A stretch of 64,000 nucleotides of DNA from NCBI RefSeq assembly GCF_017220215.1, contig NZ_CP071129.1, positions 1,550,001 through 1,614,000 on the forward strand. Direction: 5' to 3'. This stretch comes from Caballeronia sp. M1242. GTDB taxonomy: Bacteria > Pseudomonadota > Gammaproteobacteria > Burkholderiales > Burkholderiaceae. This document shows positions 40,783 to 50,498 of the stretch, in pieces. Numbering within the stretch: the first letter of the stretch is position 1; each line of letters begins with the position of its first letter. A model generated the notes under the pieces. It did no database searches, was not told the origin of the DNA, and was given only the letters and a program-made list of their open reading frames with translations. The position numbers and the translations under genes were made by a program.

Positions 40783-41256
40783 TCAGCCTTGCGGCGGCGT
40801 CCATCGCGCAAGGGCTGCGTCGTCGGATTCGCGCGCGTCGACCCAGCGCTCGCCCTGCTCCGTCTTTTCCTTCTTCCAGAACGGCGCCTGCGTCTTCAGA
40901 TAATCCATCACGAACGCGCAAGATTCGAACGCTTCCGCGCGATGCATCGCGGTCGTCGCGACGAGCACGATCTGATCGAGGGGCTTGAGCTTGCCCACGC
41001 GATGCACGATGAGCACGTCCGAGCCGCGCCACCGTTCGCGCGCCTGATCGGCAATCGCTTCGAGCGACTTCTCGGTCATGCCGGGGTAGTGCTCCAGTTC
41101 CATCGTCTCGACGGCGCTGCCTTCGTTCAGATCCCGCACCGTGCCGACGAAGCACGCGACCGCGCCGACCTTCGGATTGTCGGCGCGCAGCGCGGCCACT
41201 TCGGCGCTGATGTCGAAATCGGCTTCCTGCACGCGGACTTTCGCATGCGTTCCCAT
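40783..41256 (-). CDS. moaE: Molybdopterin synthase catalytic subunit MoaE
   Basis: A 157-residue large subunit of molybdopterin synthase, which with MoaD adds the dithiolene sulfurs to precursor Z. Family motifs are VACFVGTVRD, LEHYPGMTEKSL, VHRVGKLKPLDQIVLV and FMDYLKT-like FVMDYLKTQAPFWKKE with its catalytic lysine region. ATG at 41256 lies one base from the moaD stop, so the two are translated together; the longer frame is a shadow. Confidence 0.96.
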   Translation of the reverse strand: MGTHAKVRVQEADFDISAEVAALRADNPKVGAVACFVGTVRDLNEGSAVETMELEHYPGMTEKSLEAIADQARERWRGSDVLIVHRVGKLKPLDQIVLVATTAMHRAEAFESCAFVMDYLKTQAPFWKKEKTEQGERWVDARESDDAALARWTPPQG

Positions 41257-41257
41257 G

Positions 41258-41515
41258 TCAGCCACCCGTGACCGGCGGGAAAAACGCGACTTCGCAGCCA
41301 TCGGTGATGCGCTGCGAGGCGTTCGTCATCACGTGATTGCAGGCCATGCGCAATGCGCGGCCTTCCGCGAGCGTCTCGGCCCACACGCCGCCGCGCATGC
41401 GCAGCCACGCGCGCACGTCGCCGACATTGACGACCGTATCCGGCACGCTCACCGTCTCGTTCGCGACGCCCAGCGCCTCGCGCACGCTCGCAAAAAATCT
41501 CAGTTCGACTTTCAT
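41258..41515 (-). CDS. moaD: Molybdopterin synthase sulfur carrier MoaD
   Basis: An 85-residue ubiquitin-fold sulfur carrier ending in the required Gly-Gly (FFPPVTGG), which is adenylated by MoeB and thiocarboxylated. The N-terminus is MKVELRFFASVREALG. It lies 13 bases after moeA and directly before moaE. Confidence 0.95.
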   Translation of the reverse strand: MKVELRFFASVREALGVANETVSVPDTVVNVGDVRAWLRMRGGVWAETLAEGRALRMACNHVMTNASQRITDGCEVAFFPPVTGG

Positions 41516-41528
41516 GGGACTTCGTTCC

Positions 41529-42791
41529 TTACCGCATCAACTCTGAAAAGGGAATGAACCGCACCGTCTCGCCCGCGCTGATCGCGTGATTCGGCGGATT
41601 GTCGATGAGGCCGTCGCCCCAGACGGTGGACGTCAGTACCGCCGAACTCTGGTTCGGGAAGAGATCGAGGCCGCCGCCGTCGTTCACGCGCGCGCGCAGA
41701 AACTCGTTGCGCCGATCGCCCTTTTTCTGCGTGAAGTCGGCGCGCATGGAGTAGACGCGCGGCGCGACATCCTCAACGCCCGCGAGGCGCAGCACGAACG
41801 GCCGCACGAACAGCAAGAACGTGCAGAAGCTCGAAACAGGATTGCCCGGCAAGCCGATGAAGAACGCCTCCTGCCCGCCTTCGCCGCGCCGGACCGCGCC
41901 GAACGCGAGCGGCTTGCCCGGCTTCATCGCGATCTGCCACATCGCGATGCGCCCTTCTGCTTCGACCGCCGGCTTCACATGATCTTCCTCGCCGACGGAA
42001 ACGCCGCCGCAGGTCAGAATCAGATCGTGGTCGAGCGCGGCGCGGCGCAGCGTGTCGCGTGTGGCGTCGAGCCGGTCGGCCACGATGCCGAAGTCCGTCA
42101 CGTCGCAGCCGAGCTTCGCGAGCAGCGCGCGCAGCGTGAAGCGGTTCGAGTTGTAGATGGCGCCGGGCGCGAGCGGCTCGCCGGGCATGCGCAGTTCGTC
42201 GCCGGTGAAGAAAATCGCGACGCGCACGCGACGCGTCACATCCAGCGCCGCGCAGCCGACCGACGCCGCGAGACCGAGCGCCTGCGGCGTCAGCCGCGTG
42301 CCGGCGCGCAGAATGACCGAGCCGCGCTCGATGTCCGCGCCCTGCCGCGTGATCCATTCGCCTGCGGCGGGCGGCTGCGTGAACGCAACGGTGCCATCGT
42401 CGGACGCCTGCGCCATTTCCTGCATCACGACGGCATTCGCGCCCGGCGGCACCGTCGCGCCCGTGAAGATGCGCGCCGCCGTGCCTGCCGCGAGCGGCTC
42501 GGCCGTGTGTCCGGCCGGGATGCGCTGCGAGACGCGCAGCGCGACCGGCGCGGCGTCGCTGGCGGCGGCGAGATCGGCGGCGCGGACCGCGTAGCCGTCC
42601 ATCGCGCTCGTGTGCATCGGCGGGACGTCGAGCGGCGAAGTCACGTCGGCGGCGAGCACGCGCCCGAGGGCGTCGAGCGTGTCGATACGCTCGGTGTCCG
42701 TCACCGGGCGCGCGGCGTCGAGCAGACGACCGAGGGCATCGGCTGTGGCGAGCATCGGAGGACGAGAGGAACCGGCTGACGGAGAGGACAT
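41529..42791 (-). CDS. moeA: Molybdopterin molybdenumtransferase MoeA
   Basis: A 420-residue enzyme that inserts molybdate into adenylated molybdopterin. It shows DVPPMHTSAMDGYAVRA, the IFTGATVPPGANAVV motif and LTCGGVSVGEED in the MoCF_biosynth domain. The C-terminal domain ends in GETVRFIPF. ATG 42791 is used; MLATADALG at 42755 is another possible start. First gene of moeA-moaD-moaE, divergent from the NUDIX gene. Confidence 0.95.
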   Translation of the reverse strand: MSSPSAGSSRPPMLATADALGRLLDAARPVTDTERIDTLDALGRVLAADVTSPLDVPPMHTSAMDGYAVRAADLAAASDAAPVALRVSQRIPAGHTAEPLAAGTAARIFTGATVPPGANAVVMQEMAQASDDGTVAFTQPPAAGEWITRQGADIERGSVILRAGTRLTPQALGLAASVGCAALDVTRRVRVAIFFTGDELRMPGEPLAPGAIYNSNRFTLRALLAKLGCDVTDFGIVADRLDATRDTLRRAALDHDLILTCGGVSVGEEDHVKPAVEAEGRIAMWQIAMKPGKPLAFGAVRRGEGGQEAFFIGLPGNPVSSFCTFLLFVRPFVLRLAGVEDVAPRVYSMRADFTQKKGDRRNEFLRARVNDGGGLDLFPNQSSAVLTSTVWGDGLIDNPPNHAISAGETVRFIPFSELMR

Positions 42792-42949
42792 GGCTTCGCT
42801 GGGAGCGCGGCGCGCTGAAGGAATGGAAAAATGAGGCTATCGGCAACTATTGTAGCGACTCGTCGCGCGGCACCCGACACGCGCCGCCGCACGCGAAAGC
42901 TGCCCCGCCCCAGTGATACACTCGCAGCACACTTCCAGCGTCCATTTCC

Positions 42950-43495
42950 ATGAAATTCTGTTCCGTCTGCGGCCACGAGGTCGGCCTGAGCATTCCGCCC
43001 GGCGACAACCGCGAGCGATTCGTCTGCAACAACTGCGGCACCGTGCACTATCAGAACCCGCGCAACGTCGTGGGCACCGTGCCCGTGTGGGACGACAAGG
43101 TGCTTCTGTGCCGCCGCGCGATCGAGCCGCGCTACGGCTACTGGACGCTGCCCGCCGGCTTCATGGAAATGGAAGAGACGACGAGCGAAGGCGCCGCCCG
43201 CGAAACGCTGGAAGAAGCCGGCGCGCGCGTCGAAATCCAGAGCCTCTTCACGCTGCTGAACGTGCCGCACGTGCATCAGGTGCATCTGTTCTATCTCGCG
43301 CGGCTGCTCGATATCGAACTGGACCCCGGCGAAGAAAGTCTGGAAGTGCGGCTCTTTGAGGAGAGCGAAATTCCGTGGGACGAGATCGCGTTCCCGACCG
43401 TCGGCCAGACGCTGCGCTTTTTCTTCGCCGACCGCGCCGCCGGCAACTTCACGCTGCATACCGGCGACATTTTCCGCACGCTGCGCGAAGGTTGA
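42950..43495 (+). CDS. NUDIX hydrolase with zinc ribbon
   Basis: A 181-residue hydrolase. The N-terminus has a zinc ribbon (C4-x2-C7 and C26-x2-C29: KFCSVCG and VCNNCG). The Nudix box [20 protein letters not shown], followed by AGA, is complete. It resembles NudC-like or ADP-ribose-type NUDIX proteins common in Burkholderia; the substrate cannot be named. It is followed by aat after 16 bases. Confidence 0.9.
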   Translation: MKFCSVCGHEVGLSIPPGDNRERFVCNNCGTVHYQNPRNVVGTVPVWDDKVLLCRRAIEPRYGYWTLPAGFMEMEETTSEGAARETLEEAGARVEIQSLFTLLNVPHVHQVHLFYLARLLDIELDPGEESLEVRLFEESEIPWDEIAFPTVGQTLRFFFADRAAGNFTLHTGDIFRTLREG

Positions 43496-43511
43496 ACGGC
43501 GCAGGACGATC

Positions 43512-44261
43512 ATGGTCCCCTGGCTCGCCCACGACGATCCGTTTCCGCCGGTCGAGCGCGCGCTCGGCGCATCGAGCGGCGCGCCGGGCTTGCTCGCCGC
43601 GAGCGCCGATCTGCTGCCCTCGCGGCTCGTCGACGCCTACCGGCGCGGCATCTTCCCGTGGTATTCGGACGGACAGCCCGTGCTGTGGTGGAGCCCCGAT
43701 CCCCGCATGGTGCTCGTGCCCGCCGAGTTCAAGGTGTCGCATTCGCTGCGCAAGACGTTGAAGCGCGTCCTTCGCGACGATGCGTGGGAAGTGCGCGTCG
43801 ACCACGACTTTCCTGCCGTGATGCGCGCCTGCGCCGACACGCCGCGCGAAGGCCAGCGCGGCACCTGGATCACGGCGGATATCGTGGAGGCTTATACGTC
43901 GCTGCATCGCGCGGGCGAGGCGCACAGCATCGAAACGTGGCGCGACGGCGTGCGCGTGGGCGGGCTGTATGGCGTGTCGTTCGGGCGCATGTTCTTCGGC
44001 GAATCCATGTTCGCGCACGAAACGGATGCCTCGAAAATCGCGCTCGCGGCACTTGTCGGACACTTGCGCCGCCACAAAATAGAGATGATAGACTGCCAGC
44101 AGAACACGTCGCATCTGGCGTCGCTGGGCGGCCGCGAGATTCCTCGCCGCGCGTTCGTCGCGCATCTGCGCCGCGCGGTCGCCGAAGCGCCGATCCCGTG
44201 GCGCTTCGACAAGTCCGTGCTCATCGACCTCACCGGCACGGCCGCGCCCCGATCATCCTGA
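43512..44261 (+). CDS. aat: Leucyl/phenylalanyl-tRNA-protein transferase
   Basis: A 249-residue enzyme that moves Leu or Phe from tRNA to proteins with N-terminal Arg or Lys, marking them for ClpAPS. Family motifs are [53 protein letters not shown] and [22 protein letters not shown] [20 protein letters not shown] at 43512 gives the usual length. The second tagging enzyme, bpt, follows 123 bases later. Confidence 0.97.
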   Translation: MVPWLAHDDPFPPVERALGASSGAPGLLAASADLLPSRLVDAYRRGIFPWYSDGQPVLWWSPDPRMVLVPAEFKVSHSLRKTLKRVLRDDAWEVRVDHDFPAVMRACADTPREGQRGTWITADIVEAYTSLHRAGEAHSIETWRDGVRVGGLYGVSFGRMFFGESMFAHETDASKIALAALVGHLRRHKIEMIDCQQNTSHLASLGGREIPRRAFVAHLRRAVAEAPIPWRFDKSVLIDLTGTAAPRSS

Positions 44262-44384
44262 ACCCGCGCCGGGCGCACCGTTTGCGACACGAGTACTCAG
44301 ACACGCACGATCCGCCGCGCACGCCTTCGCCAACAGCGATGCGCACGCGGCAATGAAGAGACGACGCCTGCGAGAGCCGCCAAA

Positions 44385-45212
44385 GTGACACATCCGAACG
44401 AGCTGCCACTGTCACCGCTTTCCGCGCTGCAATTCTATGCAACAGCGCCTTACCCTTGCAGTTATCTGGAAGGGCGCGTGGCGCGCTCGCAAGTCGCGAC
44501 GCCCAGCCACCTGATCAACTCCGACGTCTACACGGAACTCGTCAAGGCGGGCTTCCGGCGCTCGGGCGTCTTCACGTATCGCCCGTACTGCGACGGCTGC
44601 CGCGCCTGCGTGCCGGTGCGCCTGCCCGTCGCGCGCTTCGCGCCGAACCGCGCGCAGCGGCGCGTGTGGAAGCAGCACGGCAATTTGATCGCGAGCGTGG
44701 CGCCCCTGCATTACGACGAGGAACACTACGCGCTCTACATGCGCTATCAGTCGGCGCGGCACGCGGGCGGCGGCATGGACCGCGACAGCCGCGATCAGTA
44801 CGAGCAGTTTCTGCTGCAGAGCCGGATCAACTCGCGGCTCGTCGAGTTCCGCGAACCGGCCTCGCCGGACACGCCGGATGCGCCCGGCGCGCTGCGCATG
44901 ATCAGCATGATCGACATTCTCGGTGACGGGCTTTCGTCCGTGTACACGTTCTTCGAGCCCGACCTGCCGAAGACGAGCTACGGCACGTTCAACATCCTGT
45001 GGCAGATCGAACAGGCGCGAAGCCTCGACTTGCCCCACGTGTATCTCGGCTACTGGATACGCGAGAGCGAAAAGATGGCGTACAAGGCCAATTTCCGGCC
45101 GCTGGAAGGGCTCGTCGATGGCCGCTGGTCCGTGCTCGATCCCGCGACGACGCACTCGGCCGGCGCCCTGCCGATGCCGGGCCGCAGCACAGGGCCGGGC
45201 CAGCCGAAATAA
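44385..45212 (+). CDS. bpt: Aspartate/glutamate leucyltransferase Bpt (ATE family)
   Basis: A 275-residue transferase that adds leucine to N-terminal Asp or Glu in bacterial N-degron pathways. It carries the ATE_N cysteines ([19 protein letters not shown]) and the ATE_C domain ([38 protein letters not shown]). The start is GTG at 44385. Together with aat it widens the set of N-terminal residues sent to ClpS. Confidence 0.95.
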   Translation: MTHPNELPLSPLSALQFYATAPYPCSYLEGRVARSQVATPSHLINSDVYTELVKAGFRRSGVFTYRPYCDGCRACVPVRLPVARFAPNRAQRRVWKQHGNLIASVAPLHYDEEHYALYMRYQSARHAGGGMDRDSRDQYEQFLLQSRINSRLVEFREPASPDTPDAPGALRMISMIDILGDGLSSVYTFFEPDLPKTSYGTFNILWQIEQARSLDLPHVYLGYWIRESEKMAYKANFRPLEGLVDGRWSVLDPATTHSAGALPMPGRSTGPGQPK

Positions 45213-45258
45213 CGGCGTCCACGCGCATGTCATCCGGCTCCGGGCGCACGTCACAAAG

Positions 45259-45273
45259 CCGCTAAAATAGCGG
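45259..45273 (+). promoter_or_regulatory. Palindromic -10 element before pyrD
   Basis: CCGCTAAAATAGCGG: a -10 (TAAAAT) embedded in an inverted repeat (CCGCTA/TAGCGG), 35 bases before the pyrD start. The same 15 bases recur before the second tRNA-Leu (62787-62801). Confidence 0.6.
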
Positions 45274-45307
45274 TCTTAAAAAAATTTGCCGTCGCCGGCG
45301 CTCATCC

Positions 45308-46339
45308 GTGTTCAGTTCTCTCTACCCGCTCGCGCGTTCGCGCCTTTTTCGCATGGACGCGGAAGACGCGCATCACCTGACCTTGCGCATGCTCCGCGCG
45401 GCCGGCCGCACCGGACTCGCCGGCGTGCTCGGCAAGCGCGGCCCCGATTCGCCGCGCACCGTGATGGGCCTCACGTTCAGGAATCCGGTCGGCCTCGCGG
45501 CGGGACTGGACAAGGACGGCGCGTGCATCGACGGGCTCGCGGCGCTCGGCTTCGGCTTTATCGAAGTGGGCACCGTGACGCCGCGCGCGCAGCCGGGCAA
45601 CCCGCGCCCGCGCATCTTCCGTTTGCCGGAAGCCGGCGCGCTCATCAACCGGATGGGCTTCAACAACGGCGGCGTCGATCAGTTCGTCGCGAACGTGCAG
45701 GCCGCGCGTTATCGCGGCGTGCTCGGGCTCAACATCGGCAAGAACGCGGATACGCCGATGGAGCGCGCAGCCGAAGACTATCTGTACTGTCTCGAACGCG
45801 TGTACCCGTTCGCGAGCTACGTGACGATCAACATTTCGTCGCCGAACACGAAGAACCTGCGGCAACTTCAGGGCGCGGGCGAACTCGACGCGCTGCTCGG
45901 GGCGCTGAAGGACAAGCAGCAGCGTTTGTCCGATCTGCACGGCAAGCTCGTGCCGCTCGCGCTGAAGATCGCGCCCGATCTCGACGACGAGCAAATCAAG
46001 TCGATCGCGGGCACGCTGCTCGCGCATCGCATCGACGGCGTGATCGCCACCAACACGACGCTGTCGCGCGCGGCCGTCGCGGGCATGGCGCACGCCGACG
46101 AAGCGGGCGGCCTGTCGGGGCGTCCGGTGTTCGATGCATCGAACGAGGTGATCCGCAAACTGCGCGCGGAAGTGGGCACGGAAGTGCCGATCATCGGCGT
46201 GGGCGGCATCTTCTCCGGCGCCGATGCGCGCGCGAAGCTCGCGGCGGGCGCATCGCTCGTGCAGATCTACACGGGGCTGATTTATCGCGGGCCGGCGCTT
46301 GTCACCGAATGCGTCGAGTCGCTCGCGCAGGGAATATAG
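45308..46339 (+). CDS. pyrD: Class 2 dihydroorotate dehydrogenase (quinone)
   Basis: A 343-residue membrane-associated flavoprotein that oxidises dihydroorotate to orotate with ubiquinone in pyrimidine synthesis. The N-terminal extension ([19 protein letters not shown]) is the membrane-binding part of class 2 enzymes. The active-site Ser lies in [14 protein letters not shown], with FMN-binding parts [10 protein letters not shown] and [12 protein letters not shown]. The start is GTG at 45308. Confidence 0.97.
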   Translation: MFSSLYPLARSRLFRMDAEDAHHLTLRMLRAAGRTGLAGVLGKRGPDSPRTVMGLTFRNPVGLAAGLDKDGACIDGLAALGFGFIEVGTVTPRAQPGNPRPRIFRLPEAGALINRMGFNNGGVDQFVANVQAARYRGVLGLNIGKNADTPMERAAEDYLYCLERVYPFASYVTINISSPNTKNLRQLQGAGELDALLGALKDKQQRLSDLHGKLVPLALKIAPDLDDEQIKSIAGTLLAHRIDGVIATNTTLSRAAVAGMAHADEAGGLSGRPVFDASNEVIRKLRAEVGTEVPIIGVGGIFSGADARAKLAAGASLVQIYTGLIYRGPALVTECVESLAQGI

Positions 46340-46453
46340 ACATAAGCAAACGATCTTACGCGCCGGTTGCAGTTTCTCTATGATGCCGCACCTATCGGGC
46401 GCGGCGCTGGAAGAAGCGGCGCGCCACTTTGCCAACACGAGGAGAACAACACG

Positions 46454-47254
46454 ATGAACCTGTCCACGCTCAAGAAGCTCGTCGCCGCCAGCCTGATCGG
46501 CGCGGCGTTCACCGCGGTCACCGCCACGGCGCACGCAGAAGACCTGCTCGATCAGGTCAAGCAGCGCGGCACGCTGCGCGTCGGTCTCGAAGGCACGTTC
46601 CCGCCGTTCAACTCAAAGGCGCCGTCGGGCGAGCTCGTCGGCTTCGACGTGGATATCGCGAAGGCCGTCGCCGCGAAGCTCGGCGTGAAGCCCGAGTTCG
46701 TCACGACGGAGTGGAGCGGCATCATCGCGGGCCTGCAAGCGGGCAAGTTCGATGTGATCGTGAACCAGGTCGGCATCACCGACAAGCGCAAGGAAACGCT
46801 CGACTTCTCGCCTGCGTACACGTATTCGAACGCGCAGCTGATCCAGCGCGCCGACGACAAGCGTGACTTCAAGTCGCTCGAAGACCTGAAGGGCAAGAAG
46901 CTCGGCGTCGGCCTCGGCACGAACTACATGGACATGGCCAAGTCGGTGCCGGGCATCGACGTGAAGACATACCCGGGCGCGCCGGAATATCTGCGCGATC
47001 TGGCCGCGGGCCGTCTGGACGCCGCGCTCAACGACCGCCTGATGCTCGCGTACCTGCTTAAGAACTCGCAGTTGCCGCTGCGCACGGGCGCGAATGTCGG
47101 CGCGGGCAATCCGTCGGGCATTCCGTTTAAGAAGGGCAATCCGAAGTTCGCGAAGGCGATCGACGACGCGATGACCCAGCTCGAACAGGACGGCACCTTC
47201 GCGAAGATCTCCGACAAGTGGTTCGGCATCGACGTGACGAAGCCGGCGAAGTAA
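46454..47254 (+). CDS. Amino-acid (cystine-type) ABC transporter binding protein
   Basis: A 266-residue periplasmic protein with signal peptide 1-28 (cleavage ATAHAED). The SBP_bac_3 fold has VGLEGTFPPFNSKAPSGELVGFDVDIAKAVA, VNQVGITDKRKETLDFSPAY and GIPFKKGNPKFAKAIDDAM. The pattern is close to FliY/TcyA cystine binders. ATG 46454 starts the signal peptide, behind GAGGAGAAC. A hairpin lies between it and the permease gene, so it is probably made in excess. Confidence 0.88.
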   Translation: MNLSTLKKLVAASLIGAAFTAVTATAHAEDLLDQVKQRGTLRVGLEGTFPPFNSKAPSGELVGFDVDIAKAVAAKLGVKPEFVTTEWSGIIAGLQAGKFDVIVNQVGITDKRKETLDFSPAYTYSNAQLIQRADDKRDFKSLEDLKGKKLGVGLGTNYMDMAKSVPGIDVKTYPGAPEYLRDLAAGRLDAALNDRLMLAYLLKNSQLPLRTGANVGAGNPSGIPFKKGNPKFAKAIDDAMTQLEQDGTFAKISDKWFGIDVTKPAK

Positions 47255-47284
47255 GCACGCAGACACGCGAGCGCACGCATGATC

Positions 47285-47320
47285 GGGCGGCATCGTCTCA
47301 CGGTGCCGCCCTTCTCTTTT
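47285..47320 (+). terminator. Hairpin between binding protein and permease
   Basis: GGGCGGCA and TGCCGCCC arms with an 11-base loop, then TTCTCTTTTT. It probably ends part of the transcripts before the permease gene, as is common when the binding protein is needed in excess. Confidence 0.7.
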
Positions 47321-47406
47321 TCGCGCCCGGTTTATGATGTGCGCTTTCGCGCGCCGCCCGGCTCTTCGTTTCCATCCGCGCGCTTTCCGCTTACGTTTTC
47401 CCGTTC

Positions 47407-48066
47407 ATGTCGACCACTTCCCTGCTGGTTCAATCGGCGCCGGTGCTGGCGCAAGGCGCGCTGCTGACGATCAAGTTCGCGCTGTACTCGATGTTCTTCG
47501 GCCTCATCGCGGCCACGGTGCTGGCGCTGATGGGCATCAGCCGCAACCGCGCGCTCGTCGGCATCGGCCGCGTCTACGTCAGCGTGATGCGCGGCACGCC
47601 GCTCCTCGTGCAGATCTTCGTGATCTATTACGGCTTGCCGAGCCTCGGCATTTCGCTCGAACCGACGCCCGCGGGCGTCATCGCGTTATCGGCGAACGTG
47701 GCGGCGTATCTGTCAGAAAGCATGCGCGGCGCGATTCTCGGCATTCACAGCGGACAATGGCTCGCGGCGTACAGCCTCGGCCTGTCGCGCACGCAGACGC
47801 TGCGCTACGTGATCGGGCCGCAAGCGCTGCGCATCGCGGTGCCGAGTCTTTCGAACAGCCTCATCAGCCTTATCAAGGACACGTCGCTCGTTTCCGTCAT
47901 CACGGTGACGGAGCTTTTGCGTAGCGCGCAGGAAGTGATCGCGGCGACGTATCAGCCGCTGCCGCTCTATCTGGCGGCGGCCTTCGTCTACTGGCTGCTG
48001 TGCAGCGTGCTGGAAGTCGTGCAGCGCGTGTTCGAGCGGCGGCTCGCGCTGCCCGGCCGGCACTAA
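47407..48066 (+). CDS. Amino-acid (cystine-type) ABC transporter permease
   Basis: A 219-residue permease of the HisM/TcyB group with about five TM segments and the EAA-like loop (AAYSLGLSRTQTLRYVIGPQALRI). The N-terminal part ALLTIKFALYSMFFGLIAATVLALM is typical. It belongs with the upstream binding protein. No ATPase gene follows: the next gene is on the other strand, so the energising subunit must be encoded elsewhere. Confidence 0.9.
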   Translation: MSTTSLLVQSAPVLAQGALLTIKFALYSMFFGLIAATVLALMGISRNRALVGIGRVYVSVMRGTPLLVQIFVIYYGLPSLGISLEPTPAGVIALSANVAAYLSESMRGAILGIHSGQWLAAYSLGLSRTQTLRYVIGPQALRIAVPSLSNSLISLIKDTSLVSVITVTELLRSAQEVIAATYQPLPLYLAAAFVYWLLCSVLEVVQRVFERRLALPGRH

Positions 48067-48080
48067 CGCGCGCGCCTCGT

Positions 48081-49052
48081 TCAGTCTTCCTCGAACGGGA
48101 AGCGCACGCGCAGATCGCGCCGCGCGGCGTCCATGATCGCCATCATCCGCATGGACATGACATGCGGCATCACCGGGCTTTCGATGAGACCCGCGCGCAG
48201 CAGCTCGCAGAAGTGCGCGGTCTCGTAGTTGAGGCCGCCGCCTGAAAACGGCTCGTCGAGTTCCACCTTGCGGCCGTCCGTATAGGCGATGGTCGCGCGA
48301 GCCGGGTTCCACCAGTTCTCGTGAATCGTCACGGTGCCTTTCGTGCCGCCGATGAGCGCGTCGCCGCGTCCTTGCAGGTCCATTCCGCAGAATAGTTGCG
48401 CGATGCCGCGCTCGTGCCGCACGTTCAGACTCGCGAAGACATCGACGCCCGTCGCGCCGACGCGGCCGATCGTCTGCACATCGAGCGCCTCGCCGAGCCA
48501 GTCGACGGCGAGAAACGCCTCGTAGATGCCGATATCGAGCAACGCGCCGCCGCCCGCTTCGAGTGAAAAGGACGGATGATCCGCCGGCACGTTCGCCATC
48601 GAGCAGCCCGCGCGCACGAGGCCGATATCGCCGATCGGATCGGCCTGCAAATGCTCGCGCAAGCGCCGATACAGCGGGTAGAACGGCGGCTTCATCGCCT
48701 CCATGAAGAGGACCTTCGCGCCACGCGCCGCGTCGATCATCTGCTGCAAAATGCGCGCGTTCACGGCGGCGGGCTTCTCGCATAGCACCGGCTTGCCCGC
48801 GGCGAACGCGCGCAACGCATAGTGCGGATGGCTGTCCTGCATCGTCGCGACGTAGAGCGCGTCGATGTTCGCGAGCAAGGTATCGAAGTCATCGAATGCG
48901 GCCGCGCCGAACGGCTCGGCGAGCGCGCGCGCCGACTCGGGCCGCCGCGAAGACACGCCCGCGAGCGTCGCGCCCTCGACGTGTTGCAGGCTCTCGGCAA
49001 AGCGCCGCGCGATGCGCCCCGCGCCGACGATGCCCCAGCGTATCGATTCCAT
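48081..49052 (-). CDS. Gfo/Idh/MocA family oxidoreductase
   Basis: A 323-residue NAD(P)-dependent oxidoreductase. The N-terminal Rossmann motif is GIVGAGRIARRFAESL, and VLCEKPAAVN holds the catalytic lysine of the EKP motif. The C-terminal domain is the alpha/beta sheet domain (ENWWNPARATIAY). The substrate is probably a sugar or polyol derivative but cannot be named. ATG 49052 is the family start. It stops 14 bases from the permease stop (convergent). Confidence 0.88.
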   Translation of the reverse strand: MESIRWGIVGAGRIARRFAESLQHVEGATLAGVSSRRPESARALAEPFGAAAFDDFDTLLANIDALYVATMQDSHPHYALRAFAAGKPVLCEKPAAVNARILQQMIDAARGAKVLFMEAMKPPFYPLYRRLREHLQADPIGDIGLVRAGCSMANVPADHPSFSLEAGGGALLDIGIYEAFLAVDWLGEALDVQTIGRVGATGVDVFASLNVRHERGIAQLFCGMDLQGRGDALIGGTKGTVTIHENWWNPARATIAYTDGRKVELDEPFSGGGLNYETAHFCELLRAGLIESPVMPHVMSMRMMAIMDAARRDLRVRFPFEED

Positions 49053-49116
49053 GCAGTTTGCCTCCGGATATTGGGTCGTGCGGGGATTGTGCCTGAATGC
49101 GCCGCGCGAAAAAGAC

Positions 49117-49141
49117 AAAGCCGGGCACGAGGCCCGGCTTT
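49117..49141 (-). terminator. Terminator after the GntR regulator gene
   Basis: AAAGCCGGGC-acgag-GCCCGGCTTT arms; on the minus strand TTTGTCTTTTT follows. It separates the regulator from the Gfo/Idh gene on the same strand. Confidence 0.85.
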
Positions 49142-49200
49142 CATCGGACGATGCGATTGCGCCGCGCCTTCGCACCGACAGCGGCAGCGCTCGAACCCGC

Positions 49201-49965
49201 TCAGGCTCCGGCCGACGCGTTCACGTCCGGCGGCGAGACCGGCTGGCTCGGCTGAATCATGCGTTCGAGCGAGAACGCGCGCCCAACTTCCTCCGCCGCG
49301 AGATCGACGAGCGAGCGCGTCGCGCGTTCGGCGGCTGCCGGGTCTTTCGCCTCGATCGCCTCGACGACGCTGCGCTGCGCCGCGAGCGTCGCCTCGCGCA
49401 CGGACTCGATGCCATCCACGATCGGATTCACCGTCACGAGCGCGCCGCGCACGATGGCCGTCATCTGCCGGAAGAACTGGTTGCCGCTGGCGGCGACGAT
49501 GCGCGTATGCAGCACTTCGTCCGCTGCCTGATACTCGGGCTCGCCGACCTGAAGGCGCGAGAGCGTATCGAACGCGTCGCGGATGCCAGCGATCTCATCG
49601 GGCGTCGCGCGCGCGGCGGCGAGCGCGGCGGCGCGCGGCTCGATCAACATGCGGAATTCGATTACATCCCGCAAGAAAGTCTGATCCGGCTTCGCGCGAA
49701 AACGCCACGACACCACGTCTTCGTCGATGAGACGCCAGTCGCTCATCGGCCGGATGCGCGTGCCGGTTTTCGGCCGCACGTCCAGCATGTGACGGGCGAG
49801 CAGCATCGAGAGCGCTTCGCGCATGACGGTGCGGCTCACGTCGAACTCTTTCGAAAGGATGTCTTGCGGCGGCAGTATCGCGCCGTACTTCTGCTCGACG
49901 ATCCCCGAGACCAGCCCGTCCATGACCTTCGCCACCAGCGACCGCTCTTTGTTTTCATCCATCAC
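49201..49965 (-). CDS. GntR-family regulator, FadR subfamily
   Basis: A 254-residue regulator. The winged helix (about 10-75) contains GAILPPQDILSKEFDVSRTVMREALSML-type sequence; the FCD ligand domain follows (FRMLIEPRAAALAAARA, DEVLHTRIVAASGN). The linker DWRLIDEDVVSW resembles regulators of sugar-acid catabolism such as DgoR (inference). It is not next to an obvious catabolic operon, so its targets may be distant. A terminator separates it from the Gfo/Idh gene. Confidence 0.88.
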   Translation of the reverse strand: MMDENKERSLVAKVMDGLVSGIVEQKYGAILPPQDILSKEFDVSRTVMREALSMLLARHMLDVRPKTGTRIRPMSDWRLIDEDVVSWRFRAKPDQTFLRDVIEFRMLIEPRAAALAAARATPDEIAGIRDAFDTLSRLQVGEPEYQAADEVLHTRIVAASGNQFFRQMTAIVRGALVTVNPIVDGIESVREATLAAQRSVVEAIEAKDPAAAERATRSLVDLAAEEVGRAFSLERMIQPSQPVSPPDVNASAGA

Positions 49966-50498
49966 GCTTCTCCCCTATCCGCCTGTCCGTAGCCCATGTG
50001 TGTCTGCGCGCGTTCTCTCACGCGCCCTGCGGCGGCCAGGGCGAGGAATTTGCGAACATCCATTCGTCGCACTACACGTTGCGTCTTCGTCGCGCTGAAA
50101 ACCAGTGAGGAATTTCCTGACAGGGTATTCCCTCTGATCGCCGCACACGAGCCGCCTTCGTTGGCCGCCGTTACCATTCGTTGCCCTATTGATTGAGTAT
50201 TCGTACGCTCAATTCCTGCGCTCGCGCCGCGCGGGCGCCGTCGTTCATCAGGGAAACTGATGAATGACAGCGTCGCAGCGCGGCGTTTTATTGTGTGATT
50301 TTTCGGCCGGAAATCGTCAGCCGTTCATGCACTCATTTGAGCAAGCATCTCGTAGGCTTTCTGTGCGAACGCGAACGCTCGCCCGCGCGGGGGCGGCTAT
50401 TGTATGACGCGATTACCGAAATTCTCATGCAGTGCTTAGTTCATGAGAATGCGGCTTTCAAACGCCGTCGCATCGTTTTGCGCGGCGTATTGGGGCGC
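49966..50498. other. 533-bp intergenic region with inverted repeats
   Basis: No supported gene. Two inverted repeats stand out. One at 50193-50212 has arms TTGAG and CTCAA with further symmetry around the centre. Another at 50421-50450 has perfect nine-base arms ATTCTCATG and CATGAGAAT and a 12-base gap. The first is a candidate site for the GntR regulator upstream of its own gene (228 bases away). Confidence 0.5.
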
